Shown here one piece after another: positions 1 to 9,900 of a stretch of DNA of 64,000 nucleotides. The notes beneath the pieces were generated by a model. That model was not told where the DNA came from and made no database searches. It worked only from the letters and a program-made list of their open reading frames with translations. The stretch's first letter is position 1. Each line of letters opens with the position of its first letter. The DNA is from Paraglaciecola polaris LMG 21857 (GTDB lineage: Bacteria > Pseudomonadota > Gammaproteobacteria > Enterobacterales > Alteromonadaceae). The position numbers and the translations under genes were made by a program. The stretch lies in assembly GCF_000315055.1 (NCBI RefSeq), contig NZ_BAER01000107.1:1-64000 (forward strand), given 5' to 3'.

Positions 1-143
1 TACATTTACAGGTATATTAATTTAGTGGTAGTTTAGTATGTGCATGAAGCTTCAATATCAGTTTAAATAGACTAATAAGGTAACGCGTCATTTTTGTATT
101 TAAACACTAAATTTCTTACTCTGAGTAGGTAGGGTCATTAAAC

Positions 144-506
144 GTGAGCATAAACTCCACTGGCAATGTGATTTTAAAATATATGTTGTTCGTTATCATG
201 TTCGCTTTTAGCCATACTGTTTTAGCTTGTGTAGATTCGGAAAAAACTGATATAACAAACACAACTCAACTAGAGCAGACATTCCACAACGATAGTCATC
301 AATTAAATCGAAATCATGAAGATTGTGATAATGAATGCTGTAACGGTTTTTGTGATTGTAAAGCTAGCTCTAGCCCATCACATTTTTTGACAGATTCAAG
401 CAGTAGCAACTCAGTTTCCACCTCGACTTATCTAAACGAAATGTTAAAAAACAACCTTGGAATGCTATTAGTCCGATCAGTTTTTCGTCCCCCAAAAGAC
501 AGGTAA
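144..506 (+). CDS. small secreted Cys-rich protein next to copper genes
   Basis: A 120-residue protein with an N-terminal hydrophobic segment (residues about 10-29) ending in VLAC, which could be a signal-peptidase II (lipoprotein) site or an ordinary signal cleavage. The middle holds a compact cysteine cluster (DCDNECCNGFCDC, about residues 61-73) beside His-rich sequence, as expected for a thiol metal-binding site. It reads into the same-strand copA-copB pair, so a periplasmic copper-binding or copper-sensing role is inferred from context only. The start is GTG with AGGG about nine bases upstream; an internal ATG at 183 would still leave the hydrophobic segment. I do not recognise a named family. 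Confidence 0.6.
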   Translation: MSINSTGNVILKYMLFVIMFAFSHTVLACVDSEKTDITNTTQLEQTFHNDSHQLNRNHEDCDNECCNGFCDCKASSSPSHFLTDSSSSNSVSTSTYLNEMLKNNLGMLLVRSVFRPPKDR

Positions 507-614
507 TTAAGGGTCCCCTTTCCTTTCTAAAAAATTGTCAACCCGTATAGAAACCGGTAGTAAAAATGCGGTACACCGTCAATAAATAATTAAGACACCG
601 AAGTGAGGTTCTAT
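507..614 (+). other. copA leader region
   Basis: This gap separates the small Cys-rich gene from copA. It ends in a good ribosome-binding sequence (GTGAGG, 603-608) six bases before the ATG at 615. No clear CueR-type or CopR-type operator could be recognised by eye. Confidence 0.3.
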
Positions 615-2480
615 ATGTCAATTAGCAACCAGTTTAATAGACGAAAATTTTTACAACGCGCAGCAGGTACAACTGGTAGCCTAGCGTTATTAAGTCACAT
701 GCCTGTAGCTTGGGCAAGGCCAGAAGGATATACCAATTCAAATGACAAAATATCTACTCTTGGAGATAATTTTGGTGACAGCATAGTAAATGGCGATGTG
801 ATTGATTTACATATACGTAAAGAAGTGAAAGCTATCGCAGGAGGCACGTCGAACCCAATAACAATCAACGGTAGTTCCCCTGGCCCTCTCGTGCGTCTCA
901 AGGAAGGCCAACGAGTTATTATTAACGTGACCAATCATCTTCCAAGCAGCTCATCCATTCATTGGCATGGAATTATTTTGCCTTTCAATATGGATGGAGT
1001 ACCGGGTGTTGCGTTTCCTGGCATTGCACCAAATAGTACATTTAAATACGAATTCGATGTTAAGCAAAATGGCACCTATTGGTATCACAGTCACTCTGGT
1101 CTTCAAGAGCAGTCCGGACATCTAGGACCGATCATCATCGACCCCGCTGATGGAGATATTGGTGCTGATCGTGAGCACGTTATTCTTCTTAGCGATTGGA
1201 CGTTCGAAGATCCGCACACTGTTTTTCGAAACCTTAAAGTCGCAGAAGGTTATTACAATTATCAACAACGAACCATAGACGACACCATTGAAGATATAAA
1301 AAGACAAGGTTTGATAAATACAATCAAAGAACGATCGATGTGGTCGAAAATGCGGATGAGTCCCAGAGATATTCTCGACGTGACGGGGTCAACCTATACC
1401 TACTTGATGAATGGAAGAGACGCATCTACGAATTGGACTGCACTTTATAAACCAAATGAAAGTGTCAGACTACGATTGATTAATGGCTCTGCAATGACGT
1501 ATTTTGATTTTCGTATCCCAGGTTTAGAAATGACCGTAGTGGCTGCTGACGGTCAACCAGTTAAACCTATCGTTGTTGATGAAATCAGAATCGCCGTCGC
1601 TGAAACTTACGACGTCATCATCAAGCCAAAGTCTAATTCGTCCTACACACTATACGCCGAAAGTATGGACAGAAGTGGTTATGTGCGGGGAACGTTGGCG
1701 ACAGAATTAGGGAAAGAAGCGAATATCCCTGAATTACGTAAAATGCCTGAGCGTGGAATGGCTGCTATGGGTATGGGGGATATGACATCGAAAGACAGTA
1801 TGAGCAACATGTCGTCATTGGGCGGAATGAACATGGGTGCCGATTCGTCCATGAAAGGAATGCAAAATAATGCAAATACGAACATGGAAATGCCGCATGC
1901 GGGACATAATTCCGGCACACAGAAAAGTATGGCTCCCGAAATCTTACCTATAGATAAAATATCAATAAAACATGATGAGGATGGTCACGGTGTTGGTGCG
2001 ACTATGATTGCAAAAAATCCTACAAGTCGCCTCGATGAACCCGGTCTGGGTTTGGAAGATGTAGACCACAGAGTGTTATTTTACAGTGACCTAATTGGCG
2101 CAATGGAGTGGCCTGATAGCCGAAAACCGACACAAACAGTAGAACTTCACCTGACAGGGAATATGGAGCGATACATGTGGTCCTTTGATGGCGTAAAATT
2201 CAGTGAAGTAGACGGACCTGTTCACTTTAAATACGGTGAGCGGATCCGACTTATCTTAGTTAATGACTCTATGATGGATCATCCGATTCACTTACATGGA
2301 ATGTGGATGGAGCTGGAAAATGGCAATTACCCTCCCCCCAGAAAGCACACAATCAGCCTTAAACCGAGTGAGAAGGTTTCTCTTCTTATTAGTGCAGATG
2401 CACCTGGAAACTGGGCATTTCATTGTCACCTCTTGTACCACATGGACGCTGGCATGTTCAGAGTGGTTTCAGTTTCTTAG
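615..2480 (+). CDS. copA: multicopper oxidase CopA, Tat-exported
   Basis: Periplasmic copper-resistance multicopper oxidase, expected to oxidise Cu(I) and bind copper. The N-terminus carries a twin-arginine signal (NRRKFLQRAAG). Copper-ligand motifs appear in order: HWHG, WYHSHSG, then near the C-terminus HPIHLHG and HCHLLYHMDAGM. Between them lies a Met/His-rich stretch (residues about 380-440, repeated MGM/NMS/MNM units ending MPHAGH), the feature separating CopA/PcoA from laccases. An in-frame GTG at 603 exists, but it lies within the ribosome-binding sequence of the ATG at 615, so 615 is preferred (621 residues). copB follows nine bases downstream, forming a copAB unit. Confidence 0.93.
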   Translation: MSISNQFNRRKFLQRAAGTTGSLALLSHMPVAWARPEGYTNSNDKISTLGDNFGDSIVNGDVIDLHIRKEVKAIAGGTSNPITINGSSPGPLVRLKEGQRVIINVTNHLPSSSSIHWHGIILPFNMDGVPGVAFPGIAPNSTFKYEFDVKQNGTYWYHSHSGLQEQSGHLGPIIIDPADGDIGADREHVILLSDWTFEDPHTVFRNLKVAEGYYNYQQRTIDDTIEDIKRQGLINTIKERSMWSKMRMSPRDILDVTGSTYTYLMNGRDASTNWTALYKPNESVRLRLINGSAMTYFDFRIPGLEMTVVAADGQPVKPIVVDEIRIAVAETYDVIIKPKSNSSYTLYAESMDRSGYVRGTLATELGKEANIPELRKMPERGMAAMGMGDMTSKDSMSNMSSLGGMNMGADSSMKGMQNNANTNMEMPHAGHNSGTQKSMAPEILPIDKISIKHDEDGHGVGATMIAKNPTSRLDEPGLGLEDVDHRVLFYSDLIGAMEWPDSRKPTQTVELHLTGNMERYMWSFDGVKFSEVDGPVHFKYGERIRLILVNDSMMDHPIHLHGMWMELENGNYPPPRKHTISLKPSEKVSLLISADAPGNWAFHCHLLYHMDAGMFRVVSVS

Positions 2481-2489
2481 GAGTACAGA

Positions 2490-3236
2490 GTGAAAAATTT
2501 AATCATTGCAATATGTTCGTTAGGTTTTTTAGGCTCACCTGCTAATGCCCAAGAAAGACCAAGTAATTGGCCTGAGCCTATCAAAGAATCTTATACTGGG
2601 ATCATTCTTTTTGATCGTTTCGAACTTGCTCGAAATAACCAAGAGGAAAATATCGCTGTTTGGGACATGGTTGGTTGGTACGGTGGCGATATATATCGTG
2701 TTTACGTAAAAAGTGAGGGCGAGAATAAACAAGATGACGGCGAGCCAACGAACCTTGAAAGAGCCGAGGTATTAGCTAGTAAACTCATTGCCCCCTATTG
2801 GGAAATCCAAGGTGGCGTTGGTACTAGAGGAACGGTTTCAAGTGACTCGAAGATGGAGAATTATGTTGTTGTCAGCCTTTATGGTTTGGCTCCGTACCAG
2901 TTTGAAATTGATAGCTCTGTTGCTCTCAACGAGGAAGGTGATGTCAGCTTTGCAGTAGAGGCTGAATACGAAATAAGGGTGACACAAACTTCCTACTTTC
3001 AGCCTAGACTAAGTTTATCCGCTTCCTTATCCGAGTCGGAGCGATTTAACCGTCCTTCTGGACTCAATTCGTTGAGATTGGGATTGAGGTATAGATATGA
3101 ATTTTCCCGTGAGTTCGCCCCTTACGTAGGAGTCTACTGGAACAGAATGTTAGGCAATAGTGCAGATAAAACCCGGCTTGAGGGTAACTCTGCCAGTGAA
3201 ACCGGTATTGTGGTAGGTGCACGATTCTGGTTCTAA
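2490..3236 (+). CDS. copB: copper resistance outer-membrane protein CopB
   Basis: A 248-residue exported protein with a cleavable signal (about residues 1-20, ending PANA). The mature part has alternating beta-strand character, opens with a short segment containing WDMVGWYGGD, and ends in a C-terminal phenylalanine (GARFWF) typical of outer-membrane beta-barrels. Sequence character and position directly after copA match the CopB/PcoB family. Unlike many CopB proteins it lacks a long Met/His-rich N-terminal extension, so metal binding may rest mainly with CopA and the upstream Cys-rich protein. It is predicted to work with CopA in sequestering or exporting copper at the outer membrane. Confidence 0.87.
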   Translation: MKNLIIAICSLGFLGSPANAQERPSNWPEPIKESYTGIILFDRFELARNNQEENIAVWDMVGWYGGDIYRVYVKSEGENKQDDGEPTNLERAEVLASKLIAPYWEIQGGVGTRGTVSSDSKMENYVVVSLYGLAPYQFEIDSSVALNEEGDVSFAVEAEYEIRVTQTSYFQPRLSLSASLSESERFNRPSGLNSLRLGLRYRYEFSREFAPYVGVYWNRMLGNSADKTRLEGNSASETGIVVGARFWF

Positions 3237-3593
3237 TTAAGGCAACGGTCGGGCAAAGACAGTGGAGGTGTTTGCCCAGTTAATGATTGCACAATTTACC
3301 AATGACTCATCCTAATCAGAGAGTATACGAATACGAGGGATGTGCAATATGCCCGCCAAGTTAAGGTGTAATATTTACATTAAAAATCCCACCTATTGAA
3401 AACGTTACCATTCCTAGCAGCCCCTCATCTTACTCACCCTCAAACTTGAGGATACTTATCGGTACTGTGGGGCACCAATAGTGCAGGCATTAGCTTCCCC
3501 CACGTTAGGCATTATTTTTGCTTTATTTGCTTTAACTGAAACTGAAACTGAATCAAAAATTATTATCTCAAATCGCAAGCCGAGGAAATATTT
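3237..3593. other. intergenic region after copB
   Basis: About 357 bases without a credible gene. A hairpin with arms GGGCAAA (3251-3257) and TTTGCCC (3271-3277) lies 14 bases after copB, but it lacks a following T-run, so it is at best a weak or factor-dependent terminator. A 5-3-5 inverted repeat TGTAATATTTACA is at 3367-3379. TGAAAC is repeated around 3537-3551. The end holds a GAGGAAA ribosome-binding site for the next gene. Confidence 0.4.
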
Positions 3594-4964
3594 ATGTTTA
3601 TACAAACCATTAAGACCTCTGGATTAGCACATCTCTCTTATTTTGTAGCTTCTGGAAACAAGGCGGTGGTCATCGACCCGCGTCGAGATATCGATATATA
3701 TCTTGATATTGCGAAAGAAAATGAATGTGACATTACTCATATTATCGAAACACACCGTAATGAAGACTTAATCAGTGGGGCACCGATACTTTCTGAGTTC
3801 GTCAACGCCGAGGTACTTCATGGGCCAAATGCCGATGGTGAGGTTTTATACGCAACTACGGTCAAAGAAGGACATCAGGTTCGCATCGGTAACTTGACCT
3901 TGGAAGTAATTGAAACGCCGGGGCATACCAAGGATAGTATTTGCATTTTAGTGTTTGATAATGATTTTGACCAAGGACCAGTGGGTATTTTTACTGGGGA
4001 TACCCTTTTCGTGGGGGATGTGGGGCGTACGGATTTTTATCCAGAAGAAAGTGAGCATGTAGCTGGTTTGCTTTACGACAGCCTGCAAAAGATTAAAGCA
4101 AAAGCTGCTGCGTCAATTATATACCCAGCCCATGGTGCTGGCTCAGTTTGTGGTGATGGCATGGCCGAACGTGAATTTTCAACCGTTCAGCACGAAATTA
4201 TGAATAATCCGCTAATGGGTATTAATGAACGAGAGGAATTTATACAACAAAAAATCACTGAACATCATTACCAGCCTCCATATTTTTCCGACATGGAGCG
4301 ACTTAATATGCAAGGTGCGCCAGCCTATGCAACTTTTCAGATGACTTCGTCGGTACAAGTCGAACAACTTGAGAACATGCGCCAACAAGGTTACGTATTA
4401 ATTGATGTCCGACCCATCGAGTCATACCTAGGTGCGCATATTCCCAACAGTTGCTGTCTACCAATTGATATGATTACTGCCTATGCAGGATGGTTATTCT
4501 CTCTTAATGATAAACTCGTCATCATTGCTGACGACCAAAATATGGCACGTTATGCCGCACTGCATTTTGCTCGCATTGGATTTGATAATATTGAGCACTA
4601 CTTTTCCACTAATATGGCTATGGTTGCAGCGAAAGGAAGCTGTTTTTCCACGATTGATGCAGTCAATGCTGAACAAGTTAAACAGCTACTAAAGGATGAT
4701 TGGCACTTATTGGATGTTAGGAAAATAACTGAGTATGAACCCATCCATATTGAGGGCAGTGAGCATATTTTTTTGGGGCACTTAGCTGATAAAATTAGTG
4801 CGCTATCGCCGGACGATAAGTTTATTACCATGTGTGCAAGTGGTATTCGGGCTACCGTAGCCGCAGCGTACTTACAAGCAAAAGGCTACAACAATGTTAA
4901 GGTATTCCTCGGTTCTATAGGGGCTTGGCAGTCTAAAAACTATCCTGTCATAAAACCCAATTAA
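3594..4964 (+). CDS. MBL-fold hydrolase with two rhodanese domains
   Basis: A 456-residue cytoplasmic protein related to persulfide dioxygenase/CstB-like sulfur enzymes. Residues 1-230 form a metallo-beta-lactamase domain with ETPGHTKDS, TGDTLFVGDVGR and YPAHGAGS motifs. The first metal motif reads THRNEDLISG instead of canonical HxHxDH, a variant I associate with a branch of this fused family. Two rhodanese domains follow: the first (about 255-345) has LIDVRPIESY but no active-site Cys; the second (about 360-455) has CASGIRAT with a candidate catalytic Cys. Expected role is handling sulfane sulfur or persulfides. Start is fixed by GAGGAAA six bases upstream. It stands alone between copB and the converging efflux operon. 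Confidence 0.82.
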   Translation: MFIQTIKTSGLAHLSYFVASGNKAVVIDPRRDIDIYLDIAKENECDITHIIETHRNEDLISGAPILSEFVNAEVLHGPNADGEVLYATTVKEGHQVRIGNLTLEVIETPGHTKDSICILVFDNDFDQGPVGIFTGDTLFVGDVGRTDFYPEESEHVAGLLYDSLQKIKAKAAASIIYPAHGAGSVCGDGMAEREFSTVQHEIMNNPLMGINEREEFIQQKITEHHYQPPYFSDMERLNMQGAPAYATFQMTSSVQVEQLENMRQQGYVLIDVRPIESYLGAHIPNSCCLPIDMITAYAGWLFSLNDKLVIIADDQNMARYAALHFARIGFDNIEHYFSTNMAMVAAKGSCFSTIDAVNAEQVKQLLKDDWHLLDVRKITEYEPIHIEGSEHIFLGHLADKISALSPDDKFITMCASGIRATVAAAYLQAKGYNNVKVFLGSIGAWQSKNYPVIKPN

Positions 4965-5338
4965 ACCGACTATGCCACGTATATGGAAGAATATCTTGAA
5001 CAAACATTATTTGGGTAATATTTCTATTTATTGATGTGTGGCTATGAAGGGATATAGTCTATCTAATTACTGAGCCACTTTATCGTGAGCAAACTAGCAG
5101 CTAGTATATATTCCTTCAATATGACTAATTTTGGAGCCTCACAGAGTAATTGACCACACGTTATATCACGACTTTTCTTAGATAGCGGTCAGTCAAAGAA
5201 TTTAGGTTGGATTCGAAATTGCAGCCAAAAACAAGCATATACTACTTCGTGTATTCAAAAGTTAAAACGAAAAAATAACGGACATGAACTAATCTCAAAA
5301 ATGACCAGAAGATAGTTAAGTCCTCCGGCTCATTAAGT
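4965..5338. other. intergenic region between converging genes
   Basis: About 374 AT-rich bases between the converging rhodanese gene and the end of the efflux operon. No coding sequence, RNA gene, long repeat or convincing terminator could be recognised. Confidence 0.4.
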
Positions 5339-5671
5339 TTAAAAATTGTTTTTGTGGGTAACATCCATCACCTGCCCATTATTGGCGATCTGGAAGTAGA
5401 TCGTACTTTCTGTTTCAGTGTTGTTGGCGCTGACAATATAAAAGCTGTCTTCAACACTAACGACTGACATATCTGATGAAGTCAGCAGCTTCCACGATGC
5501 ACCTAGCTTCCCCACTTCAAAACCAAACTCCTTGAATGTCATTTGTGGCAACGACTTGCTAACAATGTTTATAGCAGCCTGACCGCTAATAACACCATGA
5601 TCACTATGTGCTGCAACATTGCTACAGAATATGGTGCTACACAGTGCTAATACAGATAGTAGTCTTTTCAT
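5339..5671 (-). CDS. small periplasmic protein, possibly DUF6488
   Basis: About 110 residues with a cleavable signal peptide (MKRLLSVLALCSTIFCSNVAA) followed by HSDHGVISGQAAINIV and a small alpha/beta-like domain. Resemblance to the DUF6488 family is from memory and not certain. It is the last gene of the efflux operon, 15 bases after the membrane-anchor gene. The ATG at 5671 is chosen because GGAG sits seven bases upstream; an in-frame TTG at 5683 is less likely. The conserved HSDHG at the mature N-terminus could bind metal, which is inference only. Confidence 0.62.
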   Translation of the reverse strand: MKRLLSVLALCSTIFCSNVAAHSDHGVISGQAAINIVSKSLPQMTFKEFGFEVGKLGASWKLLTSSDMSVVSVEDSFYIVSANNTETESTIYFQIANNGQVMDVTHKNNF

Positions 5672-5698
5672 TTTTTTCTCCAATTATGGTTACTTTTA

Positions 5699-6223
5699 TT
5701 ATTGTTTAAGGCCGATCACTTCATACTGGCCTTTTACCATGAGCTGCACAGCGATAGGTTTGTCCGATTTATTTTTCCAATACCAACCATGAGACCCAGC
5801 AAAAGGAGCGGTAAAGCTACCTTTCATCCCGCTTAAGGTGGCAATGGCGTAGCTTTCAAAATACCCCGTGGTGTCCCCTTGTGGTTCTCCGTGTAAATCA
5901 AAATACAAAGAAGGGCCATCTGTCAGCCATTCGTAGGTCATTTTGTCGTATTGTTGCAGGTTAAATTTATACTCTACCCCTTGTCCGGCAGGTACAATAA
6001 CCTCGATAACCTGATATTCATCTGACCCTGCTTGGGCTGATTCATTTGGCGTTTCCGTTGCAGAAGCCGCCGCAAGTACCGTCAAGCCTAATTCCTGACC
6101 AATGCCTGTGGGGTCGATGTTGTACTCGGCAGGTAAAATGAAGGTAATCAAAGCGACTATAGCCACAAGGGTGGCCGATGCGCTGGCTTTTAATAGCGTT
6201 TTAGTACTTACTGTGTGTTGCAT
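5699..6223 (-). CDS. membrane-anchored periplasmic protein of efflux operon
   Basis: A 174-residue protein with one N-terminal membrane helix (about residues 13-31), a linker rich in Ala/Thr/Ser, and a periplasmic beta-rich domain (about 70-174) containing VEYKFNLQQYDKMTYEW and GSHGWYWKNKSD. It resembles proteins annotated as transmembrane anchor protein that accompany heavy-metal RND pumps; the biochemical role is unknown. It sits 16 bases after the HupE/UreJ-like gene in the same operon and has a GAGAAG ribosome-binding sequence. Trp/Tyr-rich C-terminal strands suggest a ligand- or partner-binding sandwich domain. Confidence 0.65.
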   Translation of the reverse strand: MQHTVSTKTLLKASASATLVAIVALITFILPAEYNIDPTGIGQELGLTVLAAASATETPNESAQAGSDEYQVIEVIVPAGQGVEYKFNLQQYDKMTYEWLTDGPSLYFDLHGEPQGDTTGYFESYAIATLSGMKGSFTAPFAGSHGWYWKNKSDKPIAVQLMVKGQYEVIGLKQ

Positions 6224-6239
6224 ATTCTTCTCGTTCTAA

Positions 6240-6935
6240 TTAGTTAATGGCAAAACCGGTGAGCTGGTAACCCATGAGCATGAGTCCGCCACTCATCAAT
6301 AACGTATTGGTTAAAGTGGCGAATCGTTGGAAAGACGGCAGCTTGCGCCAAGCATTGATGGCAATGAGAACAAATACCAATGCGGCAAACTGCCCTAGCT
6401 CCACACCCAGATTAAACGCGAGCAAGTTAATGATCAGCCCATCTTCTGGCAACTGAAACTCCTGTAATTTCGTCGCCAGACCAAAACCGTGGAACAGTCC
6501 GAAAATCAACACGGCCAATTTGGTATTCGGTTGCCAGTTAAAACAGCGTTTAAAGCCGCCCAGGTTATCAAAACCCTTGTACACCACCGATAGACCAATG
6601 ATGGCATCAATCAGATAAGCGTTGACTTGAATATCGCTCAGTACGCCTAATAATAAGGTCACACTGTGACCTAGTGTGAACATGCTGACATACAGCAGTA
6701 CGTCGCGGCTTTTGTACAGGAAGAAAATCACGCCCACCAGAAACAACAGATGGTCATAGCCGGTGATCATGTGCTTAGCACCGATATATAAAAAGGGCAC
6801 AATTTGCACGCCAGTATTGCGCTCTAAAAAAGCGCGAGTGCTATCATCGACGCCGTGGGCAAATGCGTCCAGGCTCAGTGCCATTAGACACAGGAAGATC
6901 ACAACAAGGCTATATTTCAGTAGATTAGTTGCCAT
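6240..6935 (-). CDS. HupE/UreJ-family membrane protein
   Basis: A 231-residue polytopic membrane protein beginning with a signal-like helix (ending DAFAHG), then the motif YIGAKHMITGYDHLLFLVG (residues about 51-69), diagnostic of the HupE/UreJ_2 group, and about six further hydrophobic segments. HupE/UreJ relatives are nickel/cobalt permeases or accessory proteins of metal enzymes; the substrate here is not known. Its start overlaps the end of czcA by 11 bases, so it is translationally linked to the efflux pump and probably takes part in metal handling. His/Asp in the AKHMITGYDH motif are likely metal ligands by family analogy. Confidence 0.8.
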   Translation of the reverse strand: MATNLLKYSLVVIFLCLMALSLDAFAHGVDDSTRAFLERNTGVQIVPFLYIGAKHMITGYDHLLFLVGVIFFLYKSRDVLLYVSMFTLGHSVTLLLGVLSDIQVNAYLIDAIIGLSVVYKGFDNLGGFKRCFNWQPNTKLAVLIFGLFHGFGLATKLQEFQLPEDGLIINLLAFNLGVELGQFAALVFVLIAINAWRKLPSFQRFATLTNTLLMSGGLMLMGYQLTGFAIN

Positions 6936-9900
6936 TGGCAGACTCCACCATCTCAGACTCGGTCAAGATTGACTCCTTTTCTTTATGTAAAATGCGATAC
7001 AACGCAGGTATAACAAACAGTGTTAACAAGGTCGATGAGATAATCCCCCCAATGACCACTGTTGCCAGCGGACGCTGCACCTCAGACCCGATACCGGTAT
7101 TAAGTGCCATCGGCACAAATCCCAGGGCGGCAACCAAAGCCGTGGTCAATACCGGGCGAAGACGGGTTAAAGCCCCCTCAAAAATGGCTTCATCCAGCGA
7201 GACATTGTCTTTACGAAGTTCGCGAATGAAGGATACCATTACCAGTCCGTTCAAAATGGCAATGCCCGATAGCGCAATAAAGCCTACCGCAGCCGAAATG
7301 GAAAACGGAATATCCCGCAACAGCAATGCAGCAATGCCTCCCGTTAATGCCAAGGGCACGCCGGCAAATATGATCATGGCATCCTTAAATGAACTAAGTG
7401 CCAATATGAGTAAACCAATGATCATCAGCAGAGTAATTGGCACAACCACACTGAGTCGCTGGGAAGCCGATTGCAACTTTTGATAAGTACCACCGTACTC
7501 AACCCAATTCCCAGCGGGAATGTCGACATTGTTGCCAATGGCTTGCTGAATATCCGCCACAAAACTACCTAAATCACGTCCTCTGACGTTAGCAGTAACC
7601 ACTATGCGACGTTTCCCGTTTTCGCGATTTATTTGATTGGCTCCGTCTACCAAATTCAGCGTTGCCAGTTCTTGCAGTGGCACAGCGTGGCCGTCAGGTA
7701 ATTGAATAGGTAAATAGGCAAGCCCATCTATGTCTGTGCGTAATTCTTCAGCAAGACGCACCACAATATCGGAACGGATATCCCCTTGATAAAACTTACC
7801 TGCCACAGTACCTCCCATTGCAGTACTCAGTTGCGACTGCACTGCTGCCTTGCTAATGCCATACTGCGCCAGCTTTTCAAGCTTGGGTTCAATACTCAGC
7901 ATGGGTAGTCCGGTAGTGCGCTCCACCTGCAAATCGGCAATACCTGCGACATTACTGATAGCCGATTCAATCTCCCCACCGATCAAAGCCAAGGTGTCAA
8001 AATCATCGCCAAATACCTTAATGGCCAACTCTGCTCGAACCCCCGCAAGAATTTCATTAAAACGCATTTGGATAGGTTGCAGGAATTCATAGCGATTACC
8101 CGGAACTGGGGCAACCATAGCGGCTAATTCTTCAACCACCTGTTCCTTAGACTTGTTAGGATCAGGCCACTGGTCGCGAGGTTTCAGGATAATAAAGTTA
8201 TCTGCCACGCTGGGCGGTACGGCATCTGTTGCCACATCTGCGGTGCCTATTTTGGCAAAAACCCGTTCAACTTCCGGCATTTGTTTGATTTTTTCTTCTA
8301 GTACCTCTTGCAACGCTATAGCCTGACTTAGGGATGTACCAGGAATTCGTAAAGCATGCATGGCAATGTCACCTTCATCCAGATCCGGTGCAAACTCGCT
8401 ACCTAAGCGTGTAGCTTGATAACCAAACAAGATAACCAGTAAGCTCGCGGCTATCACTACTAACCATCTGCCTTTCAATACCCAAGCAAGGGCTGGACGA
8501 TAAACGGCTGTTGCACCGCGAATGATAGGATTGCGTTTTTCTTTTACCGGTTTTTTAAACAGCAGTGCAATCATGGCTGGAACAAAGGTAATGGACAGAA
8601 ACATGGCGCTCAGTAGTGCGATGACGACCGTTATTGCCATAGGATGAAACATTTTACCCTCAACACCTTCGAGGGCAAAAATGGGCAGATACACAGCGGT
8701 TATAATTAACACGCCAAAAAGCGCTGGCCGAATGACCTCTCGTGTTGCCTCAAATACCAACTCCATCCTCTCTTTCAGAGCTAAAGTTTGATTAGCAGAG
8801 CCAGCCTGACTCAGGCGGCGCATACAGTTCTCAACAATGATGATGGCACCATCAACCAGCAGACCAAAGTCCAGTGCCCCCAAGCTCATCAGATTAGCGC
8901 TAACATTACTTTGCACCATACCGGTAATGGTCATAAGCATGGCGAAAGGGATGACCAGCGCAGTAAGGAACGCAGCCCTAAAACTGCCCAGCAGCAAAAA
9001 CAAAACAACAATAACCAATAACGCCCCTTCGAGCAGATTGGTTGTGACAGTTTGTAACGTTTTATCAACCAGTTTGGTGCGATCATACACAGCCGTTGCA
9101 ACAATTCCCTCAGGTAAGCTGGCATTGATTTCTATGAGTCTTTCACCCACAGCATTTGCAACAGTTCGGCTATTTTCACCTATGAGCATGAATACTGTGC
9201 TCATAACGACTTCTCGACCATTTTGTGTCGCTGCACCGTTTCTAAGGCCCTTACCATTGCTGATATCAGCAACGTCTTTAATGCGTATCGAAGCACTGTT
9301 TATGCTACGCAAAGGGATTTGACCAAGTGCCTGCAAATCTTCTATCTGGCCAGGCATTCTTAACAGCCATTGAGCACCGTTTTGCTCTACAAAACCTGCT
9401 CCTTGGTTGTTGTTATTTTGTTCAATCGCCGAGATAACATCCGCTGGTGTCAGCCCGTAAGCCAACAATTTGCCAGGCTTAAAGCCGACCAATATTTCAC
9501 GCTCATACCCGCCGATAGGGTTGACTTCAACCACACCGGGTACGCGCATCAATTGTGGGCGAATGGTCCAGTCGTGAACGGTACGTAAATCCATCGGTGT
9601 GACTGGCGACCCATCTTCGTTGGTTGCCCCTGGTTCAGCATCCACAGTAAACATAAAAATCTCGCCCAACCCCGTTGCTATGGGCCCAAGCTGCGGCTCT
9701 AATCCTGAGGGTAGTTCGGCGCGGGCAGCAGACAAGCGTTCATTGACCAGCTGGCGGGCAAAATACACATCGGTATCATCATCAAAAATGGCAATAACTT
9801 GTGACAGGCCATAACGGGACACCGAGCGCGTGTACGTGAGACCCGGTAACCCGGCTAAGGCGTTCTCTAACGGGTAAGTCACTCGTTGCTCTACTTCCAA

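Noticed and set aside
3537-3551. Short TGAAAC tandem repeat before the MBL-rhodanese gene
   Set aside because: Only about two and a half units; too short to indicate a functional repeat or CRISPR.
6929-7483. 184-codon plus-strand open frame opposite czcA
   Set aside because: Lies entirely antisense to the clearly real czcA; composition is that of a reverse-frame shadow with no domain or ribosome-binding site.
8837-9322. 161-codon plus-strand open frame opposite czcA
   Set aside because: Antisense to conserved transmembrane coding of czcA; no recognisable protein features of its own.
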